DNA of 6,437 nt. Source: Treponema sp. Its GTDB lineage: Bacteria; Spirochaetota; Spirochaetia; Treponematales; Treponemataceae. Numbering within the stretch: the stretch's first letter is position 1; each line of letters starts with the position of its first letter. The notes beneath the pieces were generated by a model. It was not told the origin of the DNA. It was given only the letters and a program-made list of their open reading frames with translations, and ran no database searches. Shown piece after piece: positions 6,226 to 6,437 of the stretch. The DNA is taken from assembly GCA_031290005.1 (NCBI GenBank), contig JAITOJ010000135.1, positions 1 through 6,437 on the forward strand. The letters run 5' to 3'. The translations under genes were made by a program, and so were the position numbers.

Positions 6226-6437
6226 ATGGAAAAAACAGAGGAACAAATAGAAATGCCAAAGCAAGAACCGCCCGCCCCAGAGACGGACGGAAAGGAAAAC
6301 CAGGAACAGGGAGGACAGACTCAGGGAGCGGACGCCGCCGGGAACGAGGCGGAGTTCCCCGCAGAGTTGACCCCGGAAGAGCGGATTACCCAGCTTGAAA
6401 GCGAGAACGCAGACCTCAAAGACCAGATACTCCGGCG
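6226..6437 (+). CDS. grpE: Probable GrpE co-chaperone, N-terminal part only
   Basis: The frame is open from ATG at 6226 to the right edge (70 full codons). GrpE is the nucleotide exchange factor for DnaK in the cytoplasmic heat-shock response. The visible part has the usual build of a GrpE N-terminus: an acidic, Gln/Glu/Pro-rich disordered stretch (about 1-45), then the start of a long coiled coil (ELTPEERITQLESENADLKDQILR at about 47-70), where LKDQILR matches the family's LKDKYLR-type sequence. The conserved dimer and beta-wing region is outside the window, so another coiled-coil protein remains possible. The ATG at 6226 has no ribosome site and would lie at the predicted transcription start. 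An in-frame ATG at 6253 has AGAGG 11 bases upstream and may be the true start. T. pallidum carries grpE next to dnaK (from memory), so dnaK would be expected downstream. Confidence 0.6.
   Translation, partial: MEKTEEQIEMPKQEPPAPETDGKENQEQGGQTQGADAAGNEAEFPAELTPEERITQLESENADLKDQILR

Noticed and set aside
1..6437. Mobile elements, CRISPR arrays, tRNA or rRNA genes
   Set aside because: No transposase or integrase frame, no regularly spaced repeats and no cloverleaf or rRNA sequence were seen; nearly the whole window is accounted for by eight housekeeping genes.

Overview
The window looks like chromosomal housekeeping sequence from a spirochaete, most likely a Treponema-like organism with roughly balanced to slightly GC-rich composition. 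This rests mainly on gene order. Ribosomal protein S20, then HU, then (here after Lnt and a bactofilin) Rho, all on one strand, recalls the rpsT-hbb-...-rho neighbourhood of Borrelia and the hup-lnt-...-rho neighbourhood of Treponema pallidum. That comparison is from memory and was not checked by search. The presence of a leucine-type dehydratase pair argues for a free-living or gut treponeme rather than a host-restricted pathogen (inference).

Left two thirds (1-4123, minus strand, transcribed right to left): rpsT (S20, TTG start), hup (HU-family nucleoid protein), lnt (apolipoprotein N-acyltransferase, GTG start), a bactofilin, and rho (C-terminal end cut off by the window edge). Gaps are 29, 5, 1 and 21 bases, so this is very probably one operon read from a promoter near 4157-4186. 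It mixes translation, nucleoid, envelope and transcription-termination functions. The lnt-bactofilin junction is tight enough for translational coupling.

Middle (4124-4287): a divergent intergenic region. The rpsT promoter (TTGACT / TATTAT, 18-base spacer) fires left. A less regular promoter-like sequence fires right towards leuC. The two -35 boxes form a mirrored pair around a run of nine A.

Right third (4288-6437, plus strand): a two-subunit [4Fe-4S] hydro-lyase of the isopropylmalate isomerase family (leuC-type large subunit, leuD-type small subunit, 23 bases apart). A structured 82-base gap follows, with a nested inverted repeat, and then the start of a probable grpE (nucleotide exchange factor for DnaK), cut off by the window edge. 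Large and small subunit together form one enzyme. The short large subunit and the small-subunit recognition loop place it in the LeuC2/DmdAB-like branch, so the exact substrate is less certain than the gene symbols suggest.

No mobile element, CRISPR array, tRNA or rRNA was seen, and all genes with both ends in view appear intact. I did not find a new biological system. The points worth a second look are the long disordered N-terminal extension of Rho, the substrate of the dehydratase, the mixed operon, and the non-coding structures at 4181-4245 and 6144-6213.
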